From: an uncultured Bacteroidota bacterium
GTDB lineage: Bacteria; Bacteroidota; Bacteroidia; Flavobacteriales; TMED113
Length of the DNA stretch: 33,778 bases
Direction of reading: 5' to 3'
Assembly (NCBI GenBank): GCA_902520385.1
Contig: CABYOB010000005.1
Span: 1 to 33,778 of the forward strand
Both the position numbers and the translations under genes were made by a program. Each line of letters begins with the position of its first letter. The stretch's first letter is position 1. This document shows, one piece after another, positions 22,899 through 32,466 of the stretch. A model generated the notes under the pieces. That model was not told where the DNA came from, made no database searches, and was given only the letters and a program-made list of their open reading frames with translations.

Positions 22899-25130
22899 AT
22901 GACTAAACAATTAAAACTAAAATTAAGTAATGCGCAAGGACAAAAGAAAATCATACTTGGTTTAATATTACTTTTAATCTCTATTTTTTTAATTATATCA
23001 TTCAATTCATTTTGGTTAAATTGGAAAGCAGATTATGATCAACTTCAATCAGGCTGGGACTATTCAACTCAAGCAAAAAACCTACTTGGATGGATTGGAT
23101 CTTACTTATCATATTTTTTTATATCAAATTTAGGTATTAATGCTTATGGTATCGTCGTAATTTTATTTTCTGCATCAATAAAATTAATATTCAATTTAAA
23201 ATTTAATTTTTATTACTTCTTTCAAAAAAGTACGTTGTTGATTATATGGGGAATGATTTTTTTAGGCATGCTGAATTTACAACTAGAACCAAAAGGAGCC
23301 GGAGGTATAATTGGTCAAAACATTAATGAAAACCTAAATACATTAATTGGAAATTTAGGAGTTATTATGATTTTAACTGCTTGGTTTATTATATGGGCTG
23401 TTTCTACTTTTAAAATTTCCCATTTTAAAATAAATAATCGATTATTTTCTTTTAAAAAAAACAATAAAAATAAAAATGAAATAATAAATAATCAAACCAA
23501 AAAAAATATTTCAGAAAAAATTGAAGTTAAAAAATCTGACGAATCCCACATAAATAAAATTAATGAACCAAGACTTGAAATTAAAAAAGTCAAAGATGAA
23601 AAGATAACAACTGAATCTATTCAAAGTTTTGACCCCAGATTAGAATTAAAAAATTATATCTTTCCAACTTTAGAAGTTCTAAAGCAATATGATAATGAAA
23701 TAGTAATAAATGAAAATGAATTAGAGCAAAATAAAAAAATAATAATAGAAACTCTTTTGCATTTTAAAATTGAAATTACTGCAATGAATGCTGAGGTTGG
23801 GCCAACAATTACACTATATGAAATAGTACCTAAAGAAGGCATAAAAATATCCAAAATAAAAAATCTAGAAGACGATATTGCCTTAAGAATTAAAGCAACT
23901 GGAGTTAGAATTATTGCTCCATTACCTGGAAAAGGAACTGTAGGTATAGAGGTGCCAAATCAAAATCCAAGTATAGTATCAATGAAATCTGTTATTTCAT
24001 CAGATAAATTTCAAAAAAACTCATTTGAACTTCCAATTGCTATTGGAAAGACTATTTCTAATGAAACATTTATTGCAGATCTAGCTAAAATGCCTCATTT
24101 ATTAATGGCTGGTGCAACAGGGCAGGGAAAATCTGTTGGTTTAAATGCTATTATTTGTTCTATATTATTTAAGAAGCATCCATCAGAAGTAAAATTTGTA
24201 TTAATAGATCCAAAAAAAGTAGAATTAACTTTATACAATAAAATTGAAAAACACTTTCTAGCTAAACTACCAAATAATGATGATGCAATTATTACTAATA
24301 CTAAAGAAGTAATTACTACACTAAAAGCCTTATGCCTTGAAATGGACAATAGATATGATCTTTTAAAATCCGCAAGTGTTAGAAACATAATAGAATATAA
24401 TGAGAAATTCAAATCACGTAAATTAAATCCAAAAAATGGACACAAGTATTTACCATATATAATTTTAGTAATTGATGAGTTTGCTGACTTAATTATGACT
24501 GCAGGCAAAGAAATAGAAATTCCGTTAGCTAGATTAGCTCAACTAGCAAGAGCAATTGGCATCCATCTAATAATAGCTACTCAAAGACCTACTACGAATA
24601 TCATCACTGGCACAATAAAAGCAAACTTTCCTGTAAGAATTGCATTTAGAGTTTCTCAAAGTATAGACAGTAAAACTATTTTAGATACTAGCGGGGCTAA
24701 TCAACTAATTGGAAGAGGTGATATGTTAATTTCTACAGGAAATGATTTATTAAGAATACAATGTGCATTTATAGACACGCCAGAAGTAGAAAAAATCACA
24801 TCATTTATTGAAGAACAAAAGGTGTATCCAAAAAGATACGATCTCCCTGAATATTCTAATTCAAATGACAAAAAAAGCATTTCAAATACAGGGGGTGAAA
24901 AAGATGAGTTTTTTGAAGATGCTGCAAGGCTAGTAGTTATACAACAACAAGGCTCTACATCTATGTTACAAAGAAAAATGAAATTAGGTTATAACAGAGC
25001 AGGAAGAATCATGGATGAACTTGAAATGGTAGGTATAGTTGGTAAATCTGATGGCAGTAGATCCAGAGAAGTTTTAATTAAATCAGAAGAGGAATTAATA
25101 GATTTATTAAAAAAAATGAAAAATGTTTAA
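22899..25130 (+). CDS. ftsK: DNA translocase FtsK
   Basis: FtsK pumps chromosomal DNA at the division septum. The protein has 743 aa, shorter than E. coli FtsK. Four membrane helices (about 15-170) are followed by a Lys/Glu-rich linker (about 175-235), the alpha/beta motor with Walker A GATGQGKSVG, DPKKVEL, Walker B ILVIDEFADL, ATQRPTTNIITG, and the DTSGANQLIGRGDML element. A C-terminal winged-helix gamma domain follows (LVVIQQQGSTSMLQRKMKLGYNRAGRIMDELE) that recognises KOPS-type DNA sites. The start is the base immediately after the previous TAG. Confidence 0.97.
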   Translation: MTKQLKLKLSNAQGQKKIILGLILLLISIFLIISFNSFWLNWKADYDQLQSGWDYSTQAKNLLGWIGSYLSYFFISNLGINAYGIVVILFSASIKLIFNLKFNFYYFFQKSTLLIIWGMIFLGMLNLQLEPKGAGGIIGQNINENLNTLIGNLGVIMILTAWFIIWAVSTFKISHFKINNRLFSFKKNNKNKNEIINNQTKKNISEKIEVKKSDESHINKINEPRLEIKKVKDEKITTESIQSFDPRLELKNYIFPTLEVLKQYDNEIVINENELEQNKKIIIETLLHFKIEITAMNAEVGPTITLYEIVPKEGIKISKIKNLEDDIALRIKATGVRIIAPLPGKGTVGIEVPNQNPSIVSMKSVISSDKFQKNSFELPIAIGKTISNETFIADLAKMPHLLMAGATGQGKSVGLNAIICSILFKKHPSEVKFVLIDPKKVELTLYNKIEKHFLAKLPNNDDAIITNTKEVITTLKALCLEMDNRYDLLKSASVRNIIEYNEKFKSRKLNPKNGHKYLPYIILVIDEFADLIMTAGKEIEIPLARLAQLARAIGIHLIIATQRPTTNIITGTIKANFPVRIAFRVSQSIDSKTILDTSGANQLIGRGDMLISTGNDLLRIQCAFIDTPEVEKITSFIEEQKVYPKRYDLPEYSNSNDKKSISNTGGEKDEFFEDAARLVVIQQQGSTSMLQRKMKLGYNRAGRIMDELEMVGIVGKSDGSRSREVLIKSEEELIDLLKKMKNV

Positions 25131-25779
25131 AATAATATTAATTTTTATTTTCTCTACTTTATTTTCTTATTCTCAAAAAAAAGAAATAAAAAAAGAAAAA
25201 AAAATTGTATTGGATTATCTTAATTCTAAATTTTGTGAAAATCCATTTTCAATACAAACAAAAAAAGAATTTGATTATGAAATGAAAATTATAAAAAAAA
25301 AAAATCAACTTTATTTTGAGTTTGTACAAAAAAATTATAAAAATGAAATAAAAAGTAATGGTGAAATTATATTAAAACTAGATCATAAACATGAAGAATT
25401 AGAAATATATTCTTTAACAGAAAAAGAAAAAGAAAAATGTTTTTTTTATTCAAAATTTATTAAAGAATTTCATATTGAGGATATTAAAAAAAATAAACAA
25501 AACAACGGATACTTCGTCTCTGGAAAAATTGAAAAATTAAATTTAAATATAGAGCTTGAAATAAAATATCCTTTAAACAATAAAGAGGATAAAGTTTTAT
25601 ATAAAATATCAAGTGAAAAAAACAAAAAACTTAATGATAATGAAAAAAAACAAGAAATTATCTTTTACGAAAAAGATGAATTTGAAAATAATTTTAAAGA
25701 ACTTTTCTTATACGAAAACTTTAACATTAAATCATTAAAAGAAAAATATAATACTTGGGAAATTATTGATTTTCGTTAG
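25123..25779 (+). CDS. Secreted Lys-rich protein in the usual lolA position
   Basis: A 218-aa protein starting inside ftsK (8-base overlap) with a signal peptide (MFKIILIFIFSTLFSYS). The mature part is extremely rich in Lys and Glu, with alternating polar/nonpolar stretches that could form a beta sheet (GEIILKLDHKHEELEIY). In Flavobacteriia the gene after ftsK is commonly a LolA-like outer-membrane lipoprotein carrier. I see no LolA motif clear enough to prove it, so the assignment rests on position. The end overlaps the convergent PBP-like gene by 17 bases. Confidence 0.7.
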   Translation: MFKIILIFIFSTLFSYSQKKEIKKEKKIVLDYLNSKFCENPFSIQTKKEFDYEMKIIKKKNQLYFEFVQKNYKNEIKSNGEIILKLDHKHEELEIYSLTEKEKEKCFFYSKFIKEFHIEDIKKNKQNNGYFVSGKIEKLNLNIELEIKYPLNNKEDKVLYKISSEKNKKLNDNEKKQEIIFYEKDEFENNFKELFLYENFNIKSLKEKYNTWEIIDFR

Positions 25780-27235
25780 TTTCTAACATTTCAACTATAC
25801 TATGCTTTTCATATTTCCACAATTTAAATGCTTCATTTCTATATATATTATTTTCTTTTAATACAAAATTATAATAAGTTCCAAAAAGACTTTTTTCTGA
25901 AGAAATTAAATTACCAAAAAAATTATTTAAAAAATACAGCCCACATTTATAACCCTGGTAAACATACTTGTTTTGCGGATGAATTGAAAAATATTCATAA
26001 AAAGATTTTATAAAATCACTTTTATCAAAAAAAGGTTTACTTTCACTAAAAAAACGCACATTCAAATCATATAATTCTGAGTGAGGAATTAATGAAAAAT
26101 CTAAAATATCATCACTGCAAAAAACAACCATAGAACCATCTTTTAAAGCATGAAGCCTAGAAATAATATCAGAAACAAAAACAGGATCATTGGATGGTAT
26201 GAAAAAAATACCAGAAAGTGAGTTGATTTCCTCATCAGTCATGAATTCAGAAATAGTTGGTGTGTCAATTTCATAATAAACCACATTACTTTTCCACTCT
26301 TTCAAATGATCAGAAATTATTTTCCTTTCTTTTTTTTCATCTTCTTTTAAAAAAATAGAAACACTATTGGAACTCAACTCTTTAATAAATCTATTATAGA
26401 TATAATTAGCAGTGTATGATATTTTTTCAACTCTATCAGATTCAAAAAAAAATATTTTATTTTGATTATAGTCCTTATTTATTGAGTTAGATTGAAGAGG
26501 AGAAACTAAGGTGATATTTGAATTTGTAATTTTATTGGATATAAAATCAAAATTTTCTTGATATAACGGTCCGAAAATAATGTCCATTGAATTTAAATCA
26601 TTATAAGTTAACATGTTTTTTAAAGTATCAATACTATGATAAGTATCAAAAACATTAAGGTTTAATTTTAGATTAGTGTCATCAAAAAACTCATTAAAAG
26701 AAAATAATAAACCAGAGTAAAAATCTAAAGAAATTCTAGATTCTCTATGAAAGTTTGTTTTTTTTATTTTATCGAAAGGGTAGCTAGATATAATTGAGTC
26801 AGTTGAATTTGAAAAAAAAGGAAGTAGAATAGAAATATTAACAATTGTATCTTTTCTTTCGGAAATTAAAGTATCATTCAATGAATTTAAAATTAAATCA
26901 GGAACAACAGAAAAGTCATTTAAATCTTCCTTAAGAAATAAAGAATCTATGTTTGAAATTGTATCGCCTACAAGATTATTAACAAACAGATTCTGATCTT
27001 TAATGAAAATTTTAATTTCTAATACTTCAGGACAATCACTTAGAAACTTACATTTTTTTAATTCTGGATTTAATTTAATAATTTTTCTTTTTGATATTCC
27101 ATATTTTAATTTTAAACTATGATATGTGTCATCATCTGAAATATAATGAATAATAAAATCACTACTAGTTTTAATTTCTTGTTTTTGAGAAAAAATAAAG
27201 AATGGAAAAGTTAAAAATAATAAGAAATGTTTCAT
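25763..27235 (-). CDS. LysM domain plus periplasmic-binding-like (PBP1) exported protein
   Basis: A 490-aa protein. Signal peptide MKHFLLFLTFPFFIFSQ; a LysM-like module at about 28-72 (HYISDDDTYHSLKLKYGISKRKIIKLNPEL); a linker; then a type 1 periplasmic-binding-like fold from about residue 128 to the end (NISILLPFF, LDFYSGLLFSFNEF, MDIIFGPLY, TLVSPLQSNS, GYKCGLYFLNNFFG). Proteins of this architecture follow guaA in many flavobacteria; despite the ABC substrate-binding label they are not linked to a transporter. A cell-wall-associated role is inferred. It begins 9 bases after guaA. Confidence 0.85.
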   Translation of the reverse strand: MKHFLLFLTFPFFIFSQKQEIKTSSDFIIHYISDDDTYHSLKLKYGISKRKIIKLNPELKKCKFLSDCPEVLEIKIFIKDQNLFVNNLVGDTISNIDSLFLKEDLNDFSVVPDLILNSLNDTLISERKDTIVNISILLPFFSNSTDSIISSYPFDKIKKTNFHRESRISLDFYSGLLFSFNEFFDDTNLKLNLNVFDTYHSIDTLKNMLTYNDLNSMDIIFGPLYQENFDFISNKITNSNITLVSPLQSNSINKDYNQNKIFFFESDRVEKISYTANYIYNRFIKELSSNSVSIFLKEDEKKERKIISDHLKEWKSNVVYYEIDTPTISEFMTDEEINSLSGIFFIPSNDPVFVSDIISRLHALKDGSMVVFCSDDILDFSLIPHSELYDLNVRFFSESKPFFDKSDFIKSFYEYFSIHPQNKYVYQGYKCGLYFLNNFFGNLISSEKSLFGTYYNFVLKENNIYRNEAFKLWKYEKHSIVEMLETNENQ

Positions 27236-27244
27236 AGACTTTAA

Positions 27245-28771
27245 TTATTCCCACTCAATGGTAGCTGGGGGTTTTGAGCTAATATCGTAGACCACCCTAT
27301 TAACTCCTTTAACTTTATTAATTATTTTATTGGAAACAGTAGATAAAAAATTAGCTGGAAGATGAGCCCAATCAGCAGTCATGCCGTCAGTTGAAGTTAC
27401 GGCTCTTAATGAAACTACATTTTCATATGTTCTCTCATCTCCCATAACACCGACAGTTTTAATAGGGAGGAACATTGCACCAGCTTGCCATACGTCATTG
27501 TAAAGCTTATAGTCAATTAAAGATTTGATGAAAATATGATCAACTTCTCTCAAAATTTCCAAATTTTTTCTATTTACTTCTCCAATAATTCTTATTGCAA
27601 GTCCAGGTCCAGGAAAAGGATGTCTGTCAAGAATTCCTTTAGCTAATCCCAAATTTGCCCCAACTTTTCTTACTTCATCTTTAAAAATTTCTCTTAATGG
27701 CTCAATAACTTTTAAATCCATTTTCTCTGGTAATCCACCAACATTGTGATGTGATTTAATTTTAGCTGAAGGACCGCCAGTTGCAGAAATAGACTCAATG
27801 ACATCAGGATAAACTGTTCCTTGACCAAGCCATTTTACTCCACCAATTTTCTTAGCTTCTTGTTCAAAAATCTCTACAAATTTATTTCCAATAATTTTTC
27901 TTTTTAATTCTGGATCTGAAACTCCACTTAATGCATCTATAAAATTTTTTTTAGAATCTATTCCTTGAATATTTAACCCTATAGATTTATATGAATTTAA
28001 AACGTCATTAAATTCATTTTTCCTTAAAAGACCATTATTAATGAAAAAACAAAATAAATTGTCACCAATTGCCTTATTTAACAAAAGTGCTGCAACACTA
28101 GAGTCAACTCCGCCTGACAAACCTAACAGAACTTTATCATCACCAACCTTAGTCTTAATATCAAGGATAGATTTATTAATAAATGAATCCATATTCCATG
28201 ACTTTACGCATTTACAAATTTTAGTTAAAAAATTATCTAATATTTTTACCCCATCAGTAGTATGATAAACCTCAGGATGGAATTGAAGACCAAATGTGTT
28301 TTCATTATTAAGAGAAAAACCAGCTATTTTCACGTCTTCAGTACTTGCAATCACTTTGGATTTACTAGAAATACTTGAAATTGTATCTCCATGAGACATC
28401 CAAACTTGTGAGTTTAAATTAACATCACTCATTAAAGAAAAACCATCAACAAAATTTAATTTTGCTCTACCGTATTCTCTAATTTCAGATTTCAAAATCT
28501 CGCCATTTTCTTGATCTGCTAACAATTGAGCGCCATAGCAAAGACCTAAAACAGGAACCTTTTTTCTAATTTTTAAAGTGTTTATTTTAGGAGAATTAGG
28601 ATCAGTAACTGAACATGGACCACCAGATAATATAACTCCCTTAGTTTGAGAATCAATATCTGAAAAACTAGAGAAAGGAATAATTTCTGAGAAAACAGAT
28701 AATTCTCTAATTCTTCTAGCAATAAGTTGTGTATATTGAGAGCCAAAATCAACAATTACAATTTTTTCCAT
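27245..28771 (-). CDS. guaA: GMP synthase (glutamine-hydrolysing)
   Basis: GuaA turns XMP into GMP using glutamine. The protein has 508 aa. The class I glutamine amidotransferase domain (1-190) has VILSGGPCSV, GLCYGAQLL with the nucleophilic Cys, and GLQFHPEVYH with catalytic His and Glu. The ATP-pyrophosphatase domain has the P-loop LLGLSGGVDSSVAALL (about 215-232). The dimerisation domain has RHPFPGPGLAIR, GVMGDERTYE, and ends in SSKPPATIEWE. All parts are intact. It is 19 bases after bshC. Confidence 0.98.
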   Translation of the reverse strand: MEKIVIVDFGSQYTQLIARRIRELSVFSEIIPFSSFSDIDSQTKGVILSGGPCSVTDPNSPKINTLKIRKKVPVLGLCYGAQLLADQENGEILKSEIREYGRAKLNFVDGFSLMSDVNLNSQVWMSHGDTISSISSKSKVIASTEDVKIAGFSLNNENTFGLQFHPEVYHTTDGVKILDNFLTKICKCVKSWNMDSFINKSILDIKTKVGDDKVLLGLSGGVDSSVAALLLNKAIGDNLFCFFINNGLLRKNEFNDVLNSYKSIGLNIQGIDSKKNFIDALSGVSDPELKRKIIGNKFVEIFEQEAKKIGGVKWLGQGTVYPDVIESISATGGPSAKIKSHHNVGGLPEKMDLKVIEPLREIFKDEVRKVGANLGLAKGILDRHPFPGPGLAIRIIGEVNRKNLEILREVDHIFIKSLIDYKLYNDVWQAGAMFLPIKTVGVMGDERTYENVVSLRAVTSTDGMTADWAHLPANFLSTVSNKIINKVKGVNRVVYDISSKPPATIEWE

Positions 28772-28790
28772 ATACTAAATGTAGTATTAA

Positions 28791-30389
28791 TTAAAATCCT
28801 TTTAAAATAATATAACCACTTTCTAAACAATTTAATTTTTTAATAAGTATGTCAAAAAACTTATCCCCATGTTTTAAATAATAATAAAAAAAAGAGCTAC
28901 TTCTTTCTTGAATATTATTTTTGAAGTAAAAACTAGAATGTATTTGTGATAAAATTTGGACATAAGAAGTATGGTCCTTTTTTTGATATTTAATTATTTT
29001 CTTTTCTAATTTTTGTAAATCTTTTTCAATTTTTTTACAAATAGACAAAGAATGTATGTTTAAAGAATTATCAATTTTTTTTGTTTTTTTATCTATAGAA
29101 TTGAACAAAGAACTAAACTCATTCAATTCTTGAATTAAATTAATTTTTGATTTTTTATAAAGTGATCTTGATAAAAATTGTTCAATCGGAAAAAACAGCT
29201 CAATTGATTCTACTTTATTTTTTTTAAGAAATTTATAATGATCATAATTAACATTTAACACAAATGACCTCATAACTAAAATTGGAAATTCTAATTTTAA
29301 TTTAGAAAATAGAGATTTTAATTGCAACCAATAAGAAATTTCCGTTGGGCCACCAACATAAGCAATATTTGGTAATATTTTTTCTTGATATAAAGTTCTT
29401 AAAATAACATTTGGACTAAATCTTTCAGGAAAACCCTCTATTTCATCTAATATTTGCTTTTGAGACCATTCTTTTTGATTATTAACTAATTGGTATTTTT
29501 TATTTTTTTTTACAATTCTTACTCTATTATTTCCTTTTAAATAAAACAAATTTAACTCTCTAGGTTTAACAATTGTTTTATAGTCTTTAGATAATTCTTT
29601 TGTTTGACTAGAGACTAAATCAAATGAAGTTTGATCTTTAATCTCTAACTTTAAAATAGATTTAAAATGTTTTTTTAAAACAGAATCATTTGCATCAAGA
29701 ATTAAAAGACCATGCTTTGCAAAAAAAAATGTCAATAAAGACCTAATACCTTTTGACAAAGTATCATTTTTTGTATATGTTTCAATCAATAATTTTTTCA
29801 AATCCTTTTTGTAAGGATAATCTTCAAAAGAACTAAAAATATCATCAATAAATAAATCTATATTTTTTGTACTAATAGAACCAACGTCAGAATTATCATG
29901 TTTTTTACTCCAATCATGTTGTCTAGAAAATAAATTTAAACTCTTTATTTCTTCAAAATCATGATCCTCGGAGGCTAGCCAAAAAATAGGTACAATATTT
30001 TTTTTTGAAACCTTAGAAATCCTAGACGATAGATTTATAATATTTATAATTTTATAAATTAAGAAAAGTGGATTAGCAAATAAACATATTTGATGACCAG
30101 TTGTAATTGTATATGTTTTATCAGATAATAAATTTTCTATATTATTATTAATCCTATCAAGATTAGAATTTAAAAAATTTGTATTCTGATATTGCTTTTT
30201 AAATACTGAAACTAAATCAAATCTTACATCCCTAGATAATTTTCTTTTTTTTATTTGTTTAATAATAGTCTCTTCTGAAGGGAATGAAGAAATAAATGGT
30301 TTTAATTTTTTTTCCTTAGAATTGTAATCATTAACAAGTTTAGAGAAAAAATTAATTTTTTTAAAATCTATTATTTCTTTTAAAATCAT
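28791..30389 (-). CDS. bshC: Bacillithiol biosynthesis cysteine-adding enzyme BshC
   Basis: BshC adds cysteine to glucosaminyl-malate to complete bacillithiol, a low-molecular-weight thiol used by many Bacteroidota in place of glutathione. The protein has 532 aa, typical length. Seen: ITTGHQICLFANPLFLIYKI (nucleotide-like fold), VPIFWLASEDHDFEEI (signature), GILLF-type core as HGLLILDAND, FSPNVILRTLYQE and IAYVGGPTEISYWLQLK. A long C-terminal coiled coil (about 400-480) mediates dimers. bshA and bshB are elsewhere. The start shares a base with the ftsY stop. Confidence 0.95.
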   Translation of the reverse strand: MILKEIIDFKKINFFSKLVNDYNSKEKKLKPFISSFPSEETIIKQIKKRKLSRDVRFDLVSVFKKQYQNTNFLNSNLDRINNNIENLLSDKTYTITTGHQICLFANPLFLIYKIINIINLSSRISKVSKKNIVPIFWLASEDHDFEEIKSLNLFSRQHDWSKKHDNSDVGSISTKNIDLFIDDIFSSFEDYPYKKDLKKLLIETYTKNDTLSKGIRSLLTFFFAKHGLLILDANDSVLKKHFKSILKLEIKDQTSFDLVSSQTKELSKDYKTIVKPRELNLFYLKGNNRVRIVKKNKKYQLVNNQKEWSQKQILDEIEGFPERFSPNVILRTLYQEKILPNIAYVGGPTEISYWLQLKSLFSKLKLEFPILVMRSFVLNVNYDHYKFLKKNKVESIELFFPIEQFLSRSLYKKSKINLIQELNEFSSLFNSIDKKTKKIDNSLNIHSLSICKKIEKDLQKLEKKIIKYQKKDHTSYVQILSQIHSSFYFKNNIQERSSSFFYYYLKHGDKFFDILIKKLNCLESGYIILKGF

Positions 30390-32074
30390 TATTTTTCTAC
30401 AAGTAAAGATTCTACAAATTGTTTCTTATCAAATAATTGTAAATCATCAATAGATTCACCAACTCCAATATATTTAATTGGAATACTAAGTTGGTCACAT
30501 ATACCTATAACTACACCACCTTTTGCAGTACCATCAAGTTTAGTGAGAGCCAAATAATTTACATCAATAACATCTAAAAATCTTTTGGCTTGTTCTAAGG
30601 CATTTTGACCAGTAGAAGCATCTAAAGCTAAAACTAATTCGTGGGGAGAATTAGGAATTAATTTATTACAAACATTTTTAATTTTTAGTAATTCATTCAT
30701 TAAATTAACTTTATTATGTAATCTCCCTGCAGTATCTATTAAGACATAATCTGATTTTTGAGATAAAGCAGATTGAATAGTGTCAAAAACAACTGAAGCT
30801 GGATCAGAACCTATTTTTTGTTTCACAATAGGAACATTTACTCTATTAGCCCAGGATGATAGTTGTTCAATTGCAGCTGCTCTAAATGTGTCAGCCGCAC
30901 CAATTATAACTTTTTTCCCTTCTTTATTTAATATATTAGCCAATTTACCTATAGTAGTAGTTTTACCAACACCATTAACACCCACAAACATAATAACATA
31001 GGGATTATTGTCTGATTTTTTTAATGAATTATTGTTTTCATTTCCTATAGAAACAAGATTGATTATTTCATTTTTTAAAATACTTCTTAACTCTTCATTA
31101 TTCATATAAGAGTTCTTTTGAACATAAGATTCTACTGAGTCAATTATTTTAATTGTAGTTGAAACTCCTATGTCACAAGAAATAAGTAATTCTTCGAGAT
31201 CCTCTAAAACAGTAATATCTATTTTATTTTTACTAGAAAAAAATCTATTTATTTTACCCCAAAAACCATCTCTAGTTTTAGAAATTGCCTTATCTAATTT
31301 TTCTTTTTTAGGAGGAGAAAAAGTTTCGAAAAAATCTGAAAATTTTGATGACTCCGGCTCTGGTTCTAGCTCTGGCTCTGATTTTAGCTCTGGCTCTAAT
31401 TCTAGCTCTGGTTCCGGCTCTGGTTCCGACTCTGGTTCTGATTCCAGCTCTGGTTCAGGCTTTGATTCCGACTCTGGCTCTGGTTCTGATTCCAGCTCTG
31501 GTTCAGGCTTTGATTCCGACTCTAGCTCTGGTTTCGACTCTGGCTCTGATTCCGGTTCTGGTTCTGATTCCGGTTCTGGTTCTGATTCCGTCTCTGGCTC
31601 TGGCTCTGGATTTAGCTCTGATTCTAGCTCTGGCTCTGATTCTAGCTCTGGTTCTGATTCCAGCTCTGGTTCAGGCTTTGATTCCGACTCTGGCTCTGGT
31701 TCTGATTCCAGCTCTGGTTCAGGCTTTGATTCCGACTCTGGCTCTGGTTACGACTCTGGCTCTGATTCCGGTTCTGGTTCTGATTCCGGTTCTGGTTCTG
31801 ATTCCGTCTCTGGCTCTGGCTCTGGATTTAGCTCTGATTCTAGCTCTGGCTCTGATTCTAGCTCTGGTTCTGATTCCAGCTCTGGTTCAGGCTTTGATTC
31901 CGACTCTGGCTCTGGTTTCGACTCTGGCTCTGATTCCGATTTAATTTTCGGTTCAAGATTTAAATCTTTTTTAATTTCTTTTTTTGGGTCAATTAAATCT
32001 TTTTCTAAAAGATTTTCTTCTTTATCTTGTTTTTTTTTGGTAAAAAATTCCTTGATTTTTTTAAAAATAGGCAT
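30389..32074 (-). CDS. ftsY: SRP receptor FtsY, interrupted by one in-frame TAA
   Basis: FtsY is the membrane GTPase that receives Ffh-bound ribosomes. One frame runs from the ATG at 32074 to the stop at 30389 (about 561 codons). It starts [16 protein letters not shown], then a very long E/P/S/K repeat linker (about 45-245), the N domain (about 255-323: [32 protein letters not shown]), and the G domain ([49 protein letters not shown]). Codon 109 (31748-31750 on the top strand) is TAA where the matching place in the sister repeats reads AAA (Lys). The track therefore splits it into 31748-32074 and 30389-31105. Between the stop and residue 324 there is no ATG, GTG or TTG in frame, so a shortened product would lack the N domain. 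Sequencing error, repeat assembly error, or a true nonsense allele are all possible. Confidence 0.9.
31353..31940. repeat. Low-complexity tandem repeat in ftsY: 216-bp unit with nested 48-bp unit
   Basis: Coding on the minus strand for Glu-Pro/Glu-Ser/Lys-Pro dipeptides. A 216-bp unit (72 codons) begins at 31434, again at 31650, and partly at 31866. Within the first two units a 48-bp subunit starting ggttctgattccagc is doubled; in the last it is single. The first two units differ at only two bases that I find, one of which makes the in-frame TAA. The long plus-strand ORFs here (Ser-Gly or Leu-Ala rich) are shadows of this repeat. Confidence 0.92.
31748..31750 (-). other. In-frame TAA in ftsY linker
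   Basis: Top strand TTA within ctctggTTAcgactc, against ctctggTTTcgactc at 31532-31534 and 31916-31918 in the sister copies. On the coding strand this is AAA to TAA, a single base change (A to T). Confidence 0.95.
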
Positions 32075-32122
32075 AACTAAAATTATAGATTATAACTAAA
32101 TATAAAAAAGATGTTTTTTTAT

Positions 32123-32278
32123 TTATTTGTTTTCGAAAAAAGTTTTTAACTGGTCTTTGGGAATAATTTCTTCTTTAAAATTATAAAAACCATTCTTTTC
32201 AGAGCGAATCATTTTAATTGCCTTGGTAAAATCTTTACCACCTTTTTTTTGCAATGTAGCTACTACTTTTTTTGCCAT
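32123..32278 (-). CDS. DUF4295 family small protein (not in ORF track)
   Basis: From the ATG at 32278 (MAKKVVATLQKKGGKDFTKAI) to TAA at 32123, 51 aa. Sequence elements KMIRSEKNGFYNFKEEIIP and KDQLKTFF match the DUF4295 family, which is restricted to Bacteroidota and lies between rpmG and ftsY, exactly as here. It starts 5 bases after rpmG, so the pair is surely co-transcribed. The protein is very basic and a ribosome-associated role is inferred from the neighbourhood. It is absent from the supplied ORF track because of its length. Confidence 0.93.
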   Translation of the reverse strand: MAKKVVATLQKKGGKDFTKAIKMIRSEKNGFYNFKEEIIPKDQLKTFFENK

Positions 32279-32283
32279 AACAA

Positions 32284-32466
32284 TTATTTTATTTCCTTAT
32301 GAATAGTATATTTTTTAAGTATTGGATTATACTTTTTTATCTCTATTCTATCAGGTGTGTTTTTTTTATTTTTTGTTGTAACATACCTAGATGTGCCTTT
32401 TACACCACTATCTTTATGCTCTGTGCACTCCAAAATAACTTGAACTCTATTTCCTTTTTTAGCCAT
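32284..32466 (-). CDS. rpmG: 50S ribosomal protein L33
   Basis: 60 aa, [21 protein letters not shown], then [24 protein letters not shown] and a short basic tail, the complete L33 pattern. It has only one Cys and no CxxC pairs, so it is of the zinc-independent (C-minus) kind. The usual upstream partner rpmB (L28) is not here: the next gene up is an M1 peptidase, ending 73 bases before, so rpmG probably starts its own transcript in that AT-rich gap. Confidence 0.96.
   Translation of the reverse strand: MAKKGNRVQVILECTEHKDSGVKGTSRYVTTKNKKNTPDRIEIKKYNPILKKYTIHKEIK

Noticed and set aside
24095-24508. 137-aa minus-strand ORF inside ftsK
   Set aside because: Lies opposite the Walker A to Walker B part of FtsK and is a shadow frame.
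31434-31940. CRISPR-like array at the regular repeats
   Set aside because: Repeats are contiguous, coding, low-complexity and in frame, without unique spacers.
31345-31944. 199-aa Leu/Ala/Ile-rich plus-strand ORF resembling a membrane protein
   Set aside because: Another frame of the same ftsY repeat, with no start or end outside the repeat.
31170-32099. 309-aa plus-strand ORF rich in Ser-Gly-Asp, looking like a silk- or adhesin-type protein
   Set aside because: It is the antisense shadow of the ftsY Glu/Pro repeat; its ends lie opposite conserved FtsY N-domain and N-terminal sequence.
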